From Haematobia irritans (Eukaryota; Arthropoda; Insecta; Diptera; Muscidae), in the NCBI RefSeq assembly GCF_050003625.1, contig NC_134398.1:74701635-74765634 (forward strand): a stretch of 64,000 bases of DNA. The letters are read 5' to 3'. The notes under the pieces were generated by a model that was given only the letters and a program-made list of their open reading frames with translations, ran no database searches and was not told where the DNA came from. The translations under genes were made by a program, and so were the position numbers. Positions 22,205-33,084 of the stretch are shown piece by piece (positions within the stretch are counted from its first letter, which is position 1; the number at the start of each line of letters is the position of its first letter).

Positions 22205-22974
22205 TGTTTGAATGCCTTGTTGAATAGGATTAAGAAATTTTAATGAACACAACAATGTCAGAAAGCTTTCGCAACACTTAAGACTAAGTTGGTAACTCCA
22301 CCGATTTTGCAATATTCAGGTTTAGGGCGTTAGGTGCTATATTGTCTCAAGGCGAAATAGGTGAGGATAGGCTAATTTCTTACACAAGCCGTAGTCTTAA
22401 TAAATATGAGAAGAACATACCGTCATAGAAAAGGAACTATTAGGAATCCATTGGGGAATCCAATTTTTCCATCCATATTTATATGGTAGAAAATTTATTG
22501 TGGTTACAGACCATCGTCCTTTAGTTTCTTTGTTTACTCACAAGAACCCCAGTTCCAAATTAACTCGAATTAGACTTGAACTATCAGATTATGATTTTGA
22601 AATCGTATATAAGAAAGGAACGAATAATACAAACGCGGATGCATTATCGCGTATAAAGATAGACTCCGATGACACCTCAGGAAATAGATGAAAAAGTTAA
22701 GAAATCGCTGGTGAACGAATTGGCCATAAGATGTAGTGATAATCCCTATTACTTAGGTAATCTTTGGGAGAAGCTATCATCTGAGTTAAGCAGAATGAAT
22801 ATTAAAACATTCCCACTAGAAAAAGGTGACGAAATATTTAAAATGGTAACCCTAGAGAAATATTATTTTATTTGGAGAATTATGACGTCAATATTTTATT
22901 ATATGAAAAACCTCGAGAAATTATAAGTAATCCGGAACAATTAGAACTAATTAAATTATATCACGATACACCAG
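22205..22974 (+). pseudogene. Gypsy A Pol: RT end, RNase H and start of integrase
   Basis: The connection subdomain (KAFATLKTKLVTPPILQYSG) passes, across a short deletion that removed the first catalytic Asp region, into RNase H: ALGAILSQGEIGEDRLISYT, SRSLNKYEKN, VIEKELLGIHWGI, VVTDHRPLVSLFTHK and GTNNTNADALSRI. The integrase start follows (ENYDVNILLYEKP, LIKLYHDTP) and is cut by H4 at about 22975. Two or more frameshifts are present. Confidence 0.8.
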
Positions 22975-23478
22975 ACAAATTGGATAAAAACTACGGTTTC
23001 TATAAGCCCAAGACCCCAAATCGGGAGATCGGTCTATATGGGGGTTATACCAAAACATGGACCGATACTCACCATTTTTGGCACATCTCTTTATGGTCAT
23101 AAAATACCTCTAGATTTCAAATTTCAGGCAAATTGGATAAAAACTACGATTTCTATAAGCCCAAGACCCCAAATCGGGAAGTCGGTTTATATGGGGACTA
23201 TATCAAAACCTGGACCGATATAGCCCATCTTCAAACTTGGCCTGCCTGCAGACAAAAGACGAGTTTGTGCTAAATTTCAGCACGATTGCTTCATTATTGA
23301 AGACTGTAGCGTGATTACAACAGACAGACGGACATCGTTATATCGTCTTAGAATTTCTCCCTGATCAAGAATATATATACTTTATATAGTCGGAAATCGA
23401 TATTTCGATGTGCTACAAACGGAATGACAAACTTATTATACTCCCGTCACCATTCTATGGTGGTGGGCATAAAAATTA
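22975..23478 (+). mobile_element. Helentron/DINE-1-like element H4 (partial)
   Basis: Two units with 'ggataaaaactacg.tttct' and 'gggggttataccaaaacatg' lead to a GACAGACGGAC microsatellite (about 23322-23335) and a terminal hairpin (23437-23471, CCGTCACCATTCTATGGTGG core). The left part is missing. It lies within gypsy A pol. Confidence 0.6.
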
Positions 23479-23480
23479 AA

Positions 23481-24494
23481 TGACAGAATTAAGTTTCTTT
23501 GCCCCTTTTTTCTGTGTTTGTTGTACTTACAATTTTAGGTGATAATGACGGTCATTGCAATGGCCACTCCAGCGAGTCATAATGAAACCTGTGGAATTTT
23601 GGAAAAAACATGGAACAAAACAAAAAAAAATTGGCAAATTTGCAATAATACGGGTTGTGTTAGAATGGTTTTTTTCTGTTGGTTTTGTTTTCTACTTTTC
23701 ACCTTTACTTTGCTCATTCATCGATTTAATTAAGTTATCCAGCATTTGTGTAATTGTACAATATAACAAAATGAAACACATTAATCCTCTCTTAAGTTTG
23801 GAACTCTCAGATCAGTTTATCTTATTAGGTATGCTATAAATGAAATTCCTCAGCTGGTTACGGTCGTGTTGTTGTTGGTAAATTATTTCTTCGATGACTC
23901 CTCTGGTGATGGTCATGAATGAAAATGATACTGTTAATCAATGAGTAATTGTTGTTCGATATATTAGAATCTTCTAATGCAGCTTATGAATGAATTCTCT
24001 CCCATTCATGAATACAGATTTCATCAATGAGCCTGTTGTTCTTGTACCAAAAGAAATCCATGTAATGTAAAATTGGTCAAACATTGAGCCTATAATTTAA
24101 TTTCGATTTAATAATTTAATAGTCGACAGTATTATTTAACTTCTTAAACAGTCTCTCCTTTGGCTCAATGTTGTTTTCTTTTCTTTTGGAGCAATAATAT
24201 TCAAATGAAAAATTAATATTTTAATATATTTCCAGAAGTTCACGTTTCGTAGAATTTTTGGTAATAATTTACAATTTCAATAATTGGCATAAGAATTTTC
24301 TGAGATAATTTTCAAATGGTCCCGAATCACAAAAGTCTTTTCCTATTCTTCTGATTATTATAAATATCACAAGTGATTATTCCAATTAATTTTAGATTCG
24401 ATTTGCGGCTCACGTTTTCTTCAAAATTGTCTTCGCACGAGTTGAAAGGAAATCGTAGACATAAGTTAACGAAAGTACGACAGACGAGCCAGCA
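23481..24494 (-). repeat. 3' LTR of element B
   Basis: Starts 'tgacagaattaagtttcttt' and ends 'gacgagccagca' on the plus strand, matching 30880-31915 with small indels. The integrase stop lies only about 35 bp from its inner border, leaving room for a purine tract but no further gene. Confidence 0.85.
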
Positions 24495-24530
24495 CCGACC
24501 CACGAATAGCCGGGCTTAAAGCAAATAGTC

Positions 24531-25690
24531 CTATTTCTTCAAATCGGATGCATGAAATTTACCTACAAGGTTTCCCTCCATATCTTCTATCTCATACATT
24601 GAATTTCCAACTCGCCTTCGAATTCTACATTTTAGATATTTCGGCAGAAATTTTGAATTAATTGTTTTAGACATATTTCTTAGCATGTGGTTCTTGCGAA
24701 ATACGGTCTGACCCTCCCTAAATTCAATATTGCGGGATGTTAAATTATATATCTTAGAGCATCTTTCATAGGCCTTATCCATATTATCCTTCAACTTCTC
24801 GAGAATCTGTTGGAGTTTGTCAGAATTTGTTGTCACTTCAAATTGGTCATAATTGAGTGAGTTAAGTTTCTCCAAGACTCCATAAGCCGGTCCATGTTGG
24901 CACATATTTTGGCCAAAAAGGGCAATATATGGCGAACAATTTAGCGAGCTGTGATAGTCACTTCTCAAAATGGAAAGGATCTGAGGCAAGTACTTGTCCC
25001 AGTCAGAATGGTCCTTCTTCCCATCCAGAAAACACCTTAGTTTGGTTATCTCTCTATTCACCCTTTCTGATGAGTTAGATTGTGGTGAATAGAGTCCAGT
25101 TCTGATGTGCACAATCCCATAGGTTCGAAAGAAATCCATCATGTCATTGGATGTGAATTGTTTACCATTATCACTATGGATAAATTGTGGTACACCGAAG
25201 GTAGGAAATAATTCGGTCTGCATGAAAAGAACTACATTCGCCGTATTCGCTGCCCGAAGTGGTTTCAAAAGCACAAATTTCGTCAAGTGATCTAAGCAAA
25301 TGAAAATATATGAATTACCTAAAAGAACAAACAACATAGATATTTCTTTAAACTTTGACAACATGAAACCTATTTCAATCTATTGAGTGTGAAAATAAAG
25401 GCATTAGCCATTATAATAATCGTACCCCGTTTCGAGCATGTATGGGCCCAAGAAATCACAATACAACCTTTGAAAGGATCGGTAGGTATGAAATTTCCCA
25501 CCCATAGTAGGTCTAGACACTATGTTTGTGGACTTTACCATCTTACAGACGTCACATTTACTTATATAGGCCCTGAGATCTTTGTCATCGAAGGCCAAAA
25601 GTACTTTTCTCTTATTCTGGACAAAGTTTTCGAAAACCCTCCATGACACGAGATAACATTGTGCATTGACTTGATCAAACCATCAGTCAA
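24531..25690 (-). pseudogene. Element B integrase
   Basis: On the minus strand: the zinc region (CHGGFSKTLSRIREKYFWPS, then YISKCDVCKMVK), the core with first Asp in LYCDFLGPY (about 25440), HSDNGKQF (second Asp, about 25155) and NSSERVNRE (Glu, about 35 residues later), and a C-terminal region ending HASDLKK with stop at 24531. This enzyme would insert the cDNA. A stop after YDYYNG near 25405 and a frameshift near 25380 break it. Confidence 0.8.
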
Positions 25691-25699
25691 CGTGGAAGG

Positions 25700-26900
25700 T
25701 ATCCACAGTCTCCATAGTCCATGCTCCTCATTGTCTAAGCCTTGTCTGTACTTCACTCTTTTAAATACGAGGTTACCCATAATGCGGAGATCTGGTAATT
25801 TGTCATTATTCTCCTTCTTGAGGGTAGAATACTCTTGATTGGAGAAATGTTGACTATTTACATCAATGCCATCACACCCAAAATTAACAAAAGACAATTC
25901 GTCAATATCGAAGCGGGATAAGGTATCAGGCACGATATTCAGGGAACCTTTCCGGTGCTCGATTTGGAAATCATATCTTTGGAGCTTTAAGCTCCACCTA
26001 GCTAATCGTCCTGATAGATCCCTTTGGTTCATCAGCCAACGTAGGCTAGCATGATCCGTAATAATACGGAACGGCAAACCTTCAATGTAGGGGCGAAACC
26101 TTTCAACAGACACGACAGCTGCTAATCATTCTTGCTCAGTAACAGTATAGTTTTGTTGTGCCTTCTTACACACAAAAAATTTTTTTCTGATTCAATCACG
26201 ATCCAATTAATTTTTAATTGAAATGTCTTCAATCACAGAAATGATAGTATCAATTAAAAAATTAATTGAGGGTCAATTAAAAAGTTAATTGATCCAATTA
26301 AAAAATTAATTGATACTATTATTTTTGTGATTGATTTTTGTTTCAATAAAAAAATTTGTTGAATCAATTAAATTTTTAATTGAATATTTTTTAAAACTCA
26401 ATTAAAATTTTAATTGGAAAAATTTTCGTGAATTTTTTTGTGTGTAAGCTTTTGGGATACGAAGGCAATTGGGTGTTCTCGTCCCTCGCTGTCAAATTGT
26501 AGTAAAACCCCCCACTTCACCTATCCTTGACGCGTCACACTGTATCACAAATTCCCTCGAAAAGTCAGGTTCAGAAAGAACAGGTGCTGAAGAAAGGGCA
26601 CGTTTTAAAGCCTCGAACGCTATTTTAGAGCTCTCAGATAACTTGAATGGCCTATTAGACTTCTAAAGACAATCCGTTAAAGGACCGCTCAAATTCGCAA
26701 AATTTTGAACAAAGCCCCTATACCAGTTGGCCATACCAATGAATCTTCTGACTTGTCCAGGAGATTTTGGTAATGGAAACTGAGTAATACTTTCTACTTT
26801 CGAAGGGTCCACTTTTAAACGCCCATTGCCAACTATGTAACCAAGGTATTTAATTTCCCGCTGGCAGAACTTGCTTTTTGTAACACTTATTGTAAGTTTT
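25700..26900 (-). pseudogene. Element B RT connection and RNase H region
   Basis: Minus-strand pieces give REIKYLGYIVGNGRLKVDP, VRRFIGMANWYRGF, a CDAS-like segment (FVIQCDASRIGE, about 26560), then, beyond the MITE, a TGA in place of a conserved residue after TEQE, and VERFRPYIEGLPFRIITDHA, LMNQRDLSGRLARWSLKLQ and KGSLNIVPDTLSR. These are RNase H motifs of gypsy elements. The frame is broken by the MITE, by stops and by a shift near 26665. Confidence 0.75.
26165..26448. mobile_element. MITE with CACACAAAAAA terminal inverted repeats
   Basis: A 284-bp AT-rich element starts 'cttacacacaaaaaa' and ends with the complement 'ttttttgtgtgtaag'. If the flanking TA is the duplicated target, Tc1/mariner-type mobilisation is possible. 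Internally it is full of short palindromes such as CAATTAA/TTAATTG. It shares long blocks with 58911-59484. It has no coding capacity and splits element B pol. Confidence 0.75.
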
Positions 26901-26915
26901 GCCTCACGGAGGCAT

Positions 26916-27494
26916 TTAGCAACCTCTCAAAACGGCAATATGATCCTCGAAGTTAGAAGTGCACACCAATAGGTCATCCAAGTATACAAATACTCTATCG
27001 CGGAGCCTAGGCGGAATTACCTTGTCCATTAGTCTACTAATGGTTTGAGGACCGTTACATAGACCAAATGACATGAATTTATAATGGTACAATGGCCTAC
27101 CTGGTATAACAAAAGCGGTCTTCTCCTTCGAAGCTTGCGACAAACGAATTTGAAGGAAAGCATCCTTCAAGTCAATACCGCTAATAAAAAAGGTATTTTT
27201 CAACCTGCTAAGTAGACCATTAGTATGCGGCAATGGATATGAGTCCTTTTTCGTAACCGCGTTTAAACGCCTCGAATCGATACAGAGCCTTATCTTTCCT
27301 GGTTTTCTCACAAGCACTTCCGGAGAACACCATGGAGAGTTTGACTCCTCTATTAACCCCATTGCCAATAGGCGATCAACTTCGGCAAATGCCTCAGCTT
27401 GTCGTGGTGGAGAAAGAGGGTAATGTTTCGCCTTAATTGGGGGGGGGGCATACCCTGTATCGATGTGGTGTTCTAGAATATCTGTGCAACCCAA
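26916..27494 (-). pseudogene. Element B reverse transcriptase core
   Basis: An open minus-strand frame of 192 residues has the gypsy RT motifs LLAMGLIEESNSPWCSPEVL, GKIRLCIDSRRLNAVTKK, ISGIDLKDAFLQI, FMSFGLCNGPQTISRLMD and YLDD (26973-26984). It ends in a stop after AVLRGC, one shift away from the connection subdomain. The enzyme would synthesise the cDNA. Confidence 0.85.
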
Positions 27495-27546
27495 ACCATT
27501 CCTCTCATTTGGGGAATTCTAGAACTGCTTTATCTAGTTCGAGCTG

Positions 27547-27942
27547 CTATTGTGGTGCTAACCTGTGGAACTTAAAGTCGCTTTCTGGCACATCCGTGAC
27601 AATCTCTGGCAGAGAGGGTATAATTTGTGGAGCTATTGCAAACTCCCGCCAAAAATCTACGCCCAAATAGACCTCCTGACACAAACCGGGAACTAAATAA
27701 AAGACAATATCTTTTGTAACATTTTTGTAAATTACGGGGAGTGAACAAAACCCAACCACATTTTCTCTAACCCCGTTTGCTATGGATACGGATGAATTAA
27801 ACTTTTTCATTTGCAAGTTGTGTTCATTAACAAACGACATACAATTCTTGCCCAGAACCGAGACGTTCGCTCCTGAATCCAACAAGCCTAGAAAAGATGT
27901 GCCCAAAATGGTTATCCCTGCAAAAGGACGACTATCATCCAC
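27547..27942 (-). pseudogene. Element B aspartic protease
   Basis: An open frame of 131 residues holds the retroviral-type protease motif FLGLLDSGANVSVLG and, further on, VYLGVDFWREF. It lies between gag and RT as expected for cleaving the Gag-Pol precursor. The frame itself is open but is disconnected from gag and RT by shifts. Confidence 0.75.
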
Positions 27943-28118
27943 ATATGATGGTAGATTCTATCCTTTTTCTAAATAGTTTCCGTAACTTAAATCTTCTTCT
28001 ACACTTTAAAATCTTATTCGAAGTAACGTTTACATTGTCGTTATACAAACTCTGAATGCTTACACATCCATCTCCTTTCGAAACATTCACATCCTCCGTA
28101 ACTGATCCCTGATAAATA

Positions 28119-29568
28119 CTAGGTGGTACTAACAATGTACCTCGTGTAACTATGGAGGATTGAAATGGGTTCATATCTACATTCGAGTCTATACTTATGC
28201 CGGACTTGGTGGGAGTGCACGAGAAGAGCCGGTTTTTTCTCGCTCCCACTCGAGTTTCCCTGATGCTTATTAGGACACTTGGAAGTAGTCGTGCCCCTAA
28301 ATCCACATTTATAAAAGAATAATTGTCTGACCTCATCAGTGCAATAAATGTATGAATGGCCGTAAGATAGGCAGTTCCAACATTGGATTCTGGAATAGTC
28401 TACCTTACGGGCTGGAATCTGTAATGCATCGACCTGAGGATCTTCTACATCCGCTGTATTGTCCGCCTCTGAATTACTATCATCGACCTGAATCTCATTT
28501 ATCGACCAGGGGACAAAATTCAGTGGATGATTCCTGTTATCACGTAACAACTCTTCCCCTTTACGTGCCATATCCCTTAACTCATCCAAAGAACTCGGAT
28601 TTGAATTAAATAGCATGAATTTCAAGTTCACGTTCAAATTGCGTTTCAAAATTTCTATCAAGGTTTTTTCGGTAAAGGGTTTACTAAGCCTTGAATTCAT
28701 ACTATGGAAATCATCATATGATTCTTTTTTATGTTGTTTGCGAAGTGAAATTCTTAGCGTAATGTCGTGGTCACTTTCAAGATTCCCGAATTCTTTAGTA
28801 ATTGAATATTTCAAGGACTCGAAAGTAGCGCTGGGATTTTGCCGAATGAAATACCAATATCAGCTCTCCGCTTTACCACTCAACAAAACATGAAAATTTG
28901 TCATTAAATCATCGTATGAACAACTCATTTGTTGGCACAGTCTTTCGACCTTGAAAAGAAAATCAGATATAGGAGTGCTCCCATCAAACATAATTTTCCA
29001 CTCCTGTAGACGAATGCGTTTATTAGATGAATTAGAGTCCACTCTTTGGGGAGCATAATAGAGCGCTACTATTCGAAGCTATATTGTGATTGCTTTGACC
29101 CTGAATCTGACTACTTAGTGCCATGAAATCCCTTCGCAATTTCTGTACCTCATCCTGACTTTCTTTTAAGGCCTCCTGGAGAGACAAAATCAATGAACGA
29201 CTACCATCTGGTTCGCTATATCTAGTTTGGGTCACACTAGACACATTATTCTGAATTTGCAACGCCTGAGCCCCATTCCCTAAATTAAACTCCGAATCTT
29301 GCCTAATAGCTAAATCCGCAGGAACCCATTGAGGCGATTTTTCAATATTGGAAAATCGAGGGCAAAATGGTTCGACATTTGTATTCAAATTTGAATTATT
29401 AGATAAAGATGATTTGTCAAGCTGTCTGATTGGTGTATGTTGAACTACAGATCTTTGAGGTGGTGGAAACGATTACATTTCCTCAAAATTGATAGACGTG
29501 TTATTTTGGAGTGGAACTTGATTCGAATTTTTATTAGACTTATGTTTTTGACTTCTAGTATTCATCAT
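28119..29568 (-). pseudogene. Element B gag
   Basis: The ATG at 29566-29568 opens a frame with a TAA after FEEM (about 29473). Later pieces hold a proline/serine-rich N-terminus, a Retrotrans_gag-like core (RIRLQEWKIMFDGSTPISDF; LLSGKAES; WYFIRQNPSATFESLKY), and one good zinc knuckle, CWNCLSYGHSYIYC, followed by a degenerate second one (CGFRGTTTSKC). At least one frameshift lies near 28860. Gag would form the particle that packages the RNA. Confidence 0.75.
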
Positions 29569-30879
29569 TAAGTGCTACGTCAAATACAGATAAGGAACGA
29601 CAATAGGAAAAATATCTTCACTATCCGGAAAAATTCAATTTAATGCTCAAAAGGGGAAAGTATTTACTCCTACCTAAAATATCAAGATATAGTGCCAAAA
29701 TTGCAATAAATGTTCAGAGATTTTCTGTAAACCAAAATCTCGAATCTATTTATCGGTAAAAATGGTGTGTTTTATTTTTCCAATTTCCACAGCTGCAGCA
29801 TAAATGTTTCCTTGGGAAACAAAATACGGTCTAACGAGAAATTGGAGAAACGTCATTAGAACTTAGCCACTAGCAACTCAATTATCGAAGTCAGAATCCA
29901 ATAAATCGGGACTTAATGGCTGAACACTAATGAGGTACAGGCTTTTCACATAGCCTGTATAGATACATAGATAAATATAGATACATAGATGTATCAGTGC
30001 TTCAAAAAAAAAACATAATTACTTTATATAGTTCATTGGGCTCCTAGAATATTAATTTCTTTAGATGAAAAAAATATATATGTGTTTCTTTCGCCTATAC
30101 TTATAACACCATTCCAGAATTAAGATTTATGTAAGGTATTGTAGGTTAGGTCGGGGAATAACTAACAAAGACATGAAAAATAAGGAGATGGAAAATAATT
30201 TCAATAGTGTTGGCCTTTGTCGTTGGGCGCCATCTATGTTGCACGTTTGATTGCTATTGTGCAAACAATCTATCAATCCATCAAGTACATCGGCATGTCA
30301 AAAGGTAGCACGACCAGCTCAGGCGATCAAAGGCGTAGTTTGTACCCCGATTGATACGTATAATCATAGAAAATACATGCCATTATATCCAAGCCTATAT
30401 TGTAATCAGAACACGACCTAACACAATACGTTAAATTGAAAGCTGATGGCATCTCTCGTGGGGTGCAGTTTTCCCTACCCAATCACAACCGAAGTTGTAC
30501 GCCTGTTACATTCAAAAAAACACACTTATTATTTAGAAATGTCCCTTAAAGAAAACGGCAACTATTTACTCAACATTTAGTGAGACTAAATACATCCCCT
30601 TTTATTTAAAGACAATTAGTAATTCATGATTTAAATCGTATAAGTCCTACAAAAAAAATATAGTGGTAGCTAAATATAAATGTATCTTAAAAAAAATTAT
30701 ATTTATAGAATTTAGAGTTATATATACGAAAAACTTTTTGGGACAATTAACCAACAAATTTTGAATTCAAGTTTAATGTAAATTATATTAAAAACGCAGT
30801 TTTGGCTAATTGCAAGTAGTAAATCATATGAATGACAAGTAAAGTAAATAGAACCAAATCAAATTAAAAAAAAATTAAA
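29569..30879 (-). other. Leader region of element B
   Basis: About 1.3 kb between gag and the 5' LTR, AT-rich, with no credible gene. A standard primer-binding site starting TGG next to the LTR edge was not found. Short 'atacatagat' repeats occur near 29960-29995. Confidence 0.4.
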
Positions 30880-31915
30880 TGACAGAATTAAGTTTCTTTG
30901 CCCCTTTTTTCTGTGTTTGTTGTACTTACAATTTTAGGTGATAATGACGGTTATTGCAATGGCCAATCCAGCGAGTCATATTGAAACCTGTGGAATTTTG
31001 GGGAAAAAAAACATGGAACAAAACAAAAAAAATTGGCAAATTTGCAATAATACGGGTTGTGTTAGAATGGTTGTTTTTCTGTTGGTTTTGTTTTCTACTT
31101 TTCACCTATACTTTGCTCATTCATCGATTTAATTAAGTTATCCAGCATTTGTGTAATTGTACAATATAACAAAACGAAACACATTAATCCTCTCTTAAGT
31201 TTGGAACTCTCAGATCAGTTTCTCTTATTAGGTATGCTATACATGAAATTCAACTTTCATTCATAAATTCCTCAGCTGGTTACGGTCGTGTTGTTGTTGG
31301 TAAATTATTTCTTTGATGACTCCTCTGGTGATGGTCATGAATGGAAATGGTACTGTTCGATATATTAGAATCTTCTGTTCGATATATTAGAATCTTCTAA
31401 TGCAGTTTATGAATGAATTCTCTCCCATTCATGAATACAGATTTCATCAATGGGCCTGTTGTTGTACCAAAAGAAATTCAAGTAATGTAAAATTGGTCAA
31501 CCATTGAGCCTATAATTTAATTTCGATTTAATAATTTAATAGTCGACAGTATTATTTAACTTCTTAAACAGTCTAACTTTTGGCTCAAAGTTTTTTTCTT
31601 TTCTTTTGGAGCAATAATATCCAAATGAAAAATTAATATTTTAATATATTTCCGGAAGTTCACGTTTCGTAGAATTTTTGGTAGTAATTTACAATTTCAA
31701 TAATTGGGATAAGAATTTTCTGAGATAATATTTCAAATGGTTCCGAATCACAAAAGTCTTTTCTTATTCTTCTGATTATTATAAATATCACAAGTGATTT
31801 TTTCAATTAATTTTAGATTCGATTTGCGGCTGACGTTTTCTTCAAAATTGTCTTCGCACGAGTTGAAAGGAAATCGTAGACATAAGTTATCGAAAGTACG
31901 ACAGACGAGCCAGCA
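30880..31915 (-). repeat. 5' LTR of element B
   Basis: Partner of 23481-24494, with the same start and end and a small internal duplication ('ttcgatatattagaatcttc' twice, about 31357-31396). By position on the minus strand it is the upstream LTR and should hold the promoter, but no TATA/initiator pair was convincing. Confidence 0.85.
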
Positions 31916-32143
31916 CTATAATTCTCAAATGATGCCCAATTCTCATACAGATAACATATGATCGCAAAAATCATTCCGATACCTATATGTCACGTTTTAA
32001 AAATCCGCCTAAGGGTATACTTTAAAAACTGTGAATAATCATTATATCATAATTCACAATCATCATTTATTCACTTACAAAATCTGAAGCACTGATAATA
32101 TACACCATTTACCAATACACTATTAAAAACCATATAATCCAAT

Positions 32144-33082
32144 ATGATTTGTGAGAAACCCAATTGCGCAGTAAAGAAAACTGAGGAACCTGTTGTTACT
32201 TGTTGGTTGTGTCATTCATCATATCATGCTAAATGTGTAGAGCTGGCGGCTCGTACTGCCGACAATTTGCGTGAAGATAAAGGTTTACGATGGTGCTGTA
32301 AAAATTGCAAAATATATGATGTGGAATTTTATGCTTTTTTCAAAAATACCCGTGCGGATTTTGAACTGATCAATAAAGATCTCACTGCATTAACCGAAAA
32401 ATTCGCAAAATATAAAACGGTTTTGGAGAATGCATCATGCTTGGAAAAATTTCTGCAGTCTCCCATAGATTCATTGCGTAAGCGGAAAAAACCATCCAAT
32501 AATATTAATACGGAAGTTGTGTCTAATCTTAATACTAATTCTGACACTAACTTAGCACCATTCCAGTTATTCAGTCCCCAAATGCAACCAAATTTATCTA
32601 TACCAATCCTATCTCAAACATCAAATCCTTCTACGAGCAATGCAGCAATTTCCCAAATTTCAAATTTAACTGTTTCAAATGCATCATTAAATACTACTAC
32701 GCCATCTACATCGAATAGATTTCGTACTCCGTTAACTTCACCTTTACCTAATATTCCCCCAAAACCATTACAAGTGGTACCTTCCAAGAAAACTGTGTTT
32801 GCAGCAAAATTTGCCGCGGAAACGACTATCGAGGATATTTCCTTTTATATAAAATCGAAGCTACAAGCTGATATCGAACTGAGTGTCTTCAAGTTTAAAT
32901 ATCGCGAAAGGAGAAGCAAAGCATCATTTAAGATCATCGTTCCAGAGGACATTTTTGATAGAGTGGTTAATCCAGAATTTTGGCCACAGAATGCTCTAAT
33001 TAAGGAATATATATATAAAGAATCTCCAATTACAGATATTGTATATTTACCAAACAGTTCACAAAATGTTCCAAAAAACTAA
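32144..33082 (+). CDS. CR1-like ORF1 with N-terminal PHD finger
   Basis: An intact 312-residue frame. Residues 1-55 have a C4-H-C3 pattern (CEKPNC, TCWLCHSSYHAKC, LRWCCKNC), a PHD-like zinc finger. A Ser/Thr/Asn/Pro-rich linker (about 115-215) leads to a C-terminal region (KTVFAAKFAAETTIEDISFY; KFKYRERRSKASFKIIVPED) like the RNA-binding part of LINE ORF1 proteins. The start is the first ATG after an AT-rich leader. The ORF2 frame overlaps its 3' end. Its probable role is RNA binding and particle formation. Confidence 0.75.
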   Translation: MICEKPNCAVKKTEEPVVTCWLCHSSYHAKCVELAARTADNLREDKGLRWCCKNCKIYDVEFYAFFKNTRADFELINKDLTALTEKFAKYKTVLENASCLEKFLQSPIDSLRKRKKPSNNINTEVVSNLNTNSDTNLAPFQLFSPQMQPNLSIPILSQTSNPSTSNAAISQISNLTVSNASLNTTTPSTSNRFRTPLTSPLPNIPPKPLQVVPSKKTVFAAKFAAETTIEDISFYIKSKLQADIELSVFKFKYRERRSKASFKIIVPEDIFDRVVNPEFWPQNALIKEYIYKESPITDIVYLPNSSQNVPKN

Positions 33083-33084
33083 TT

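Larger units (their letters stand above)
23481..31915 (-). mobile_element. LTR retrotransposon B (gypsy-like), two LTRs
   Basis: Two direct repeats of about 1.01-1.04 kb (23481-24494 and 30880-31915), both TG...CA, enclose minus-strand gag, protease, RT, RNase H and integrase in gypsy order with no envelope gene. The LTRs differ by several percent by eye, so the insertion is older than gypsy C. All genes contain stops or frameshifts and a MITE sits in pol. No clean target duplication was found. Confidence 0.85.

Noticed and set aside
23539..23839. Open frames near the starts of the two B repeats (also 30938-31136)
   Set aside because: They fall inside the LTRs of element B, occur in both copies with shifts, and resemble no protein family.
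29569..30879. A third gene or envelope gene in LTR element B
   Set aside because: Neither the leader nor the space between integrase and the 3' LTR (about 35 bp) holds a credible frame.
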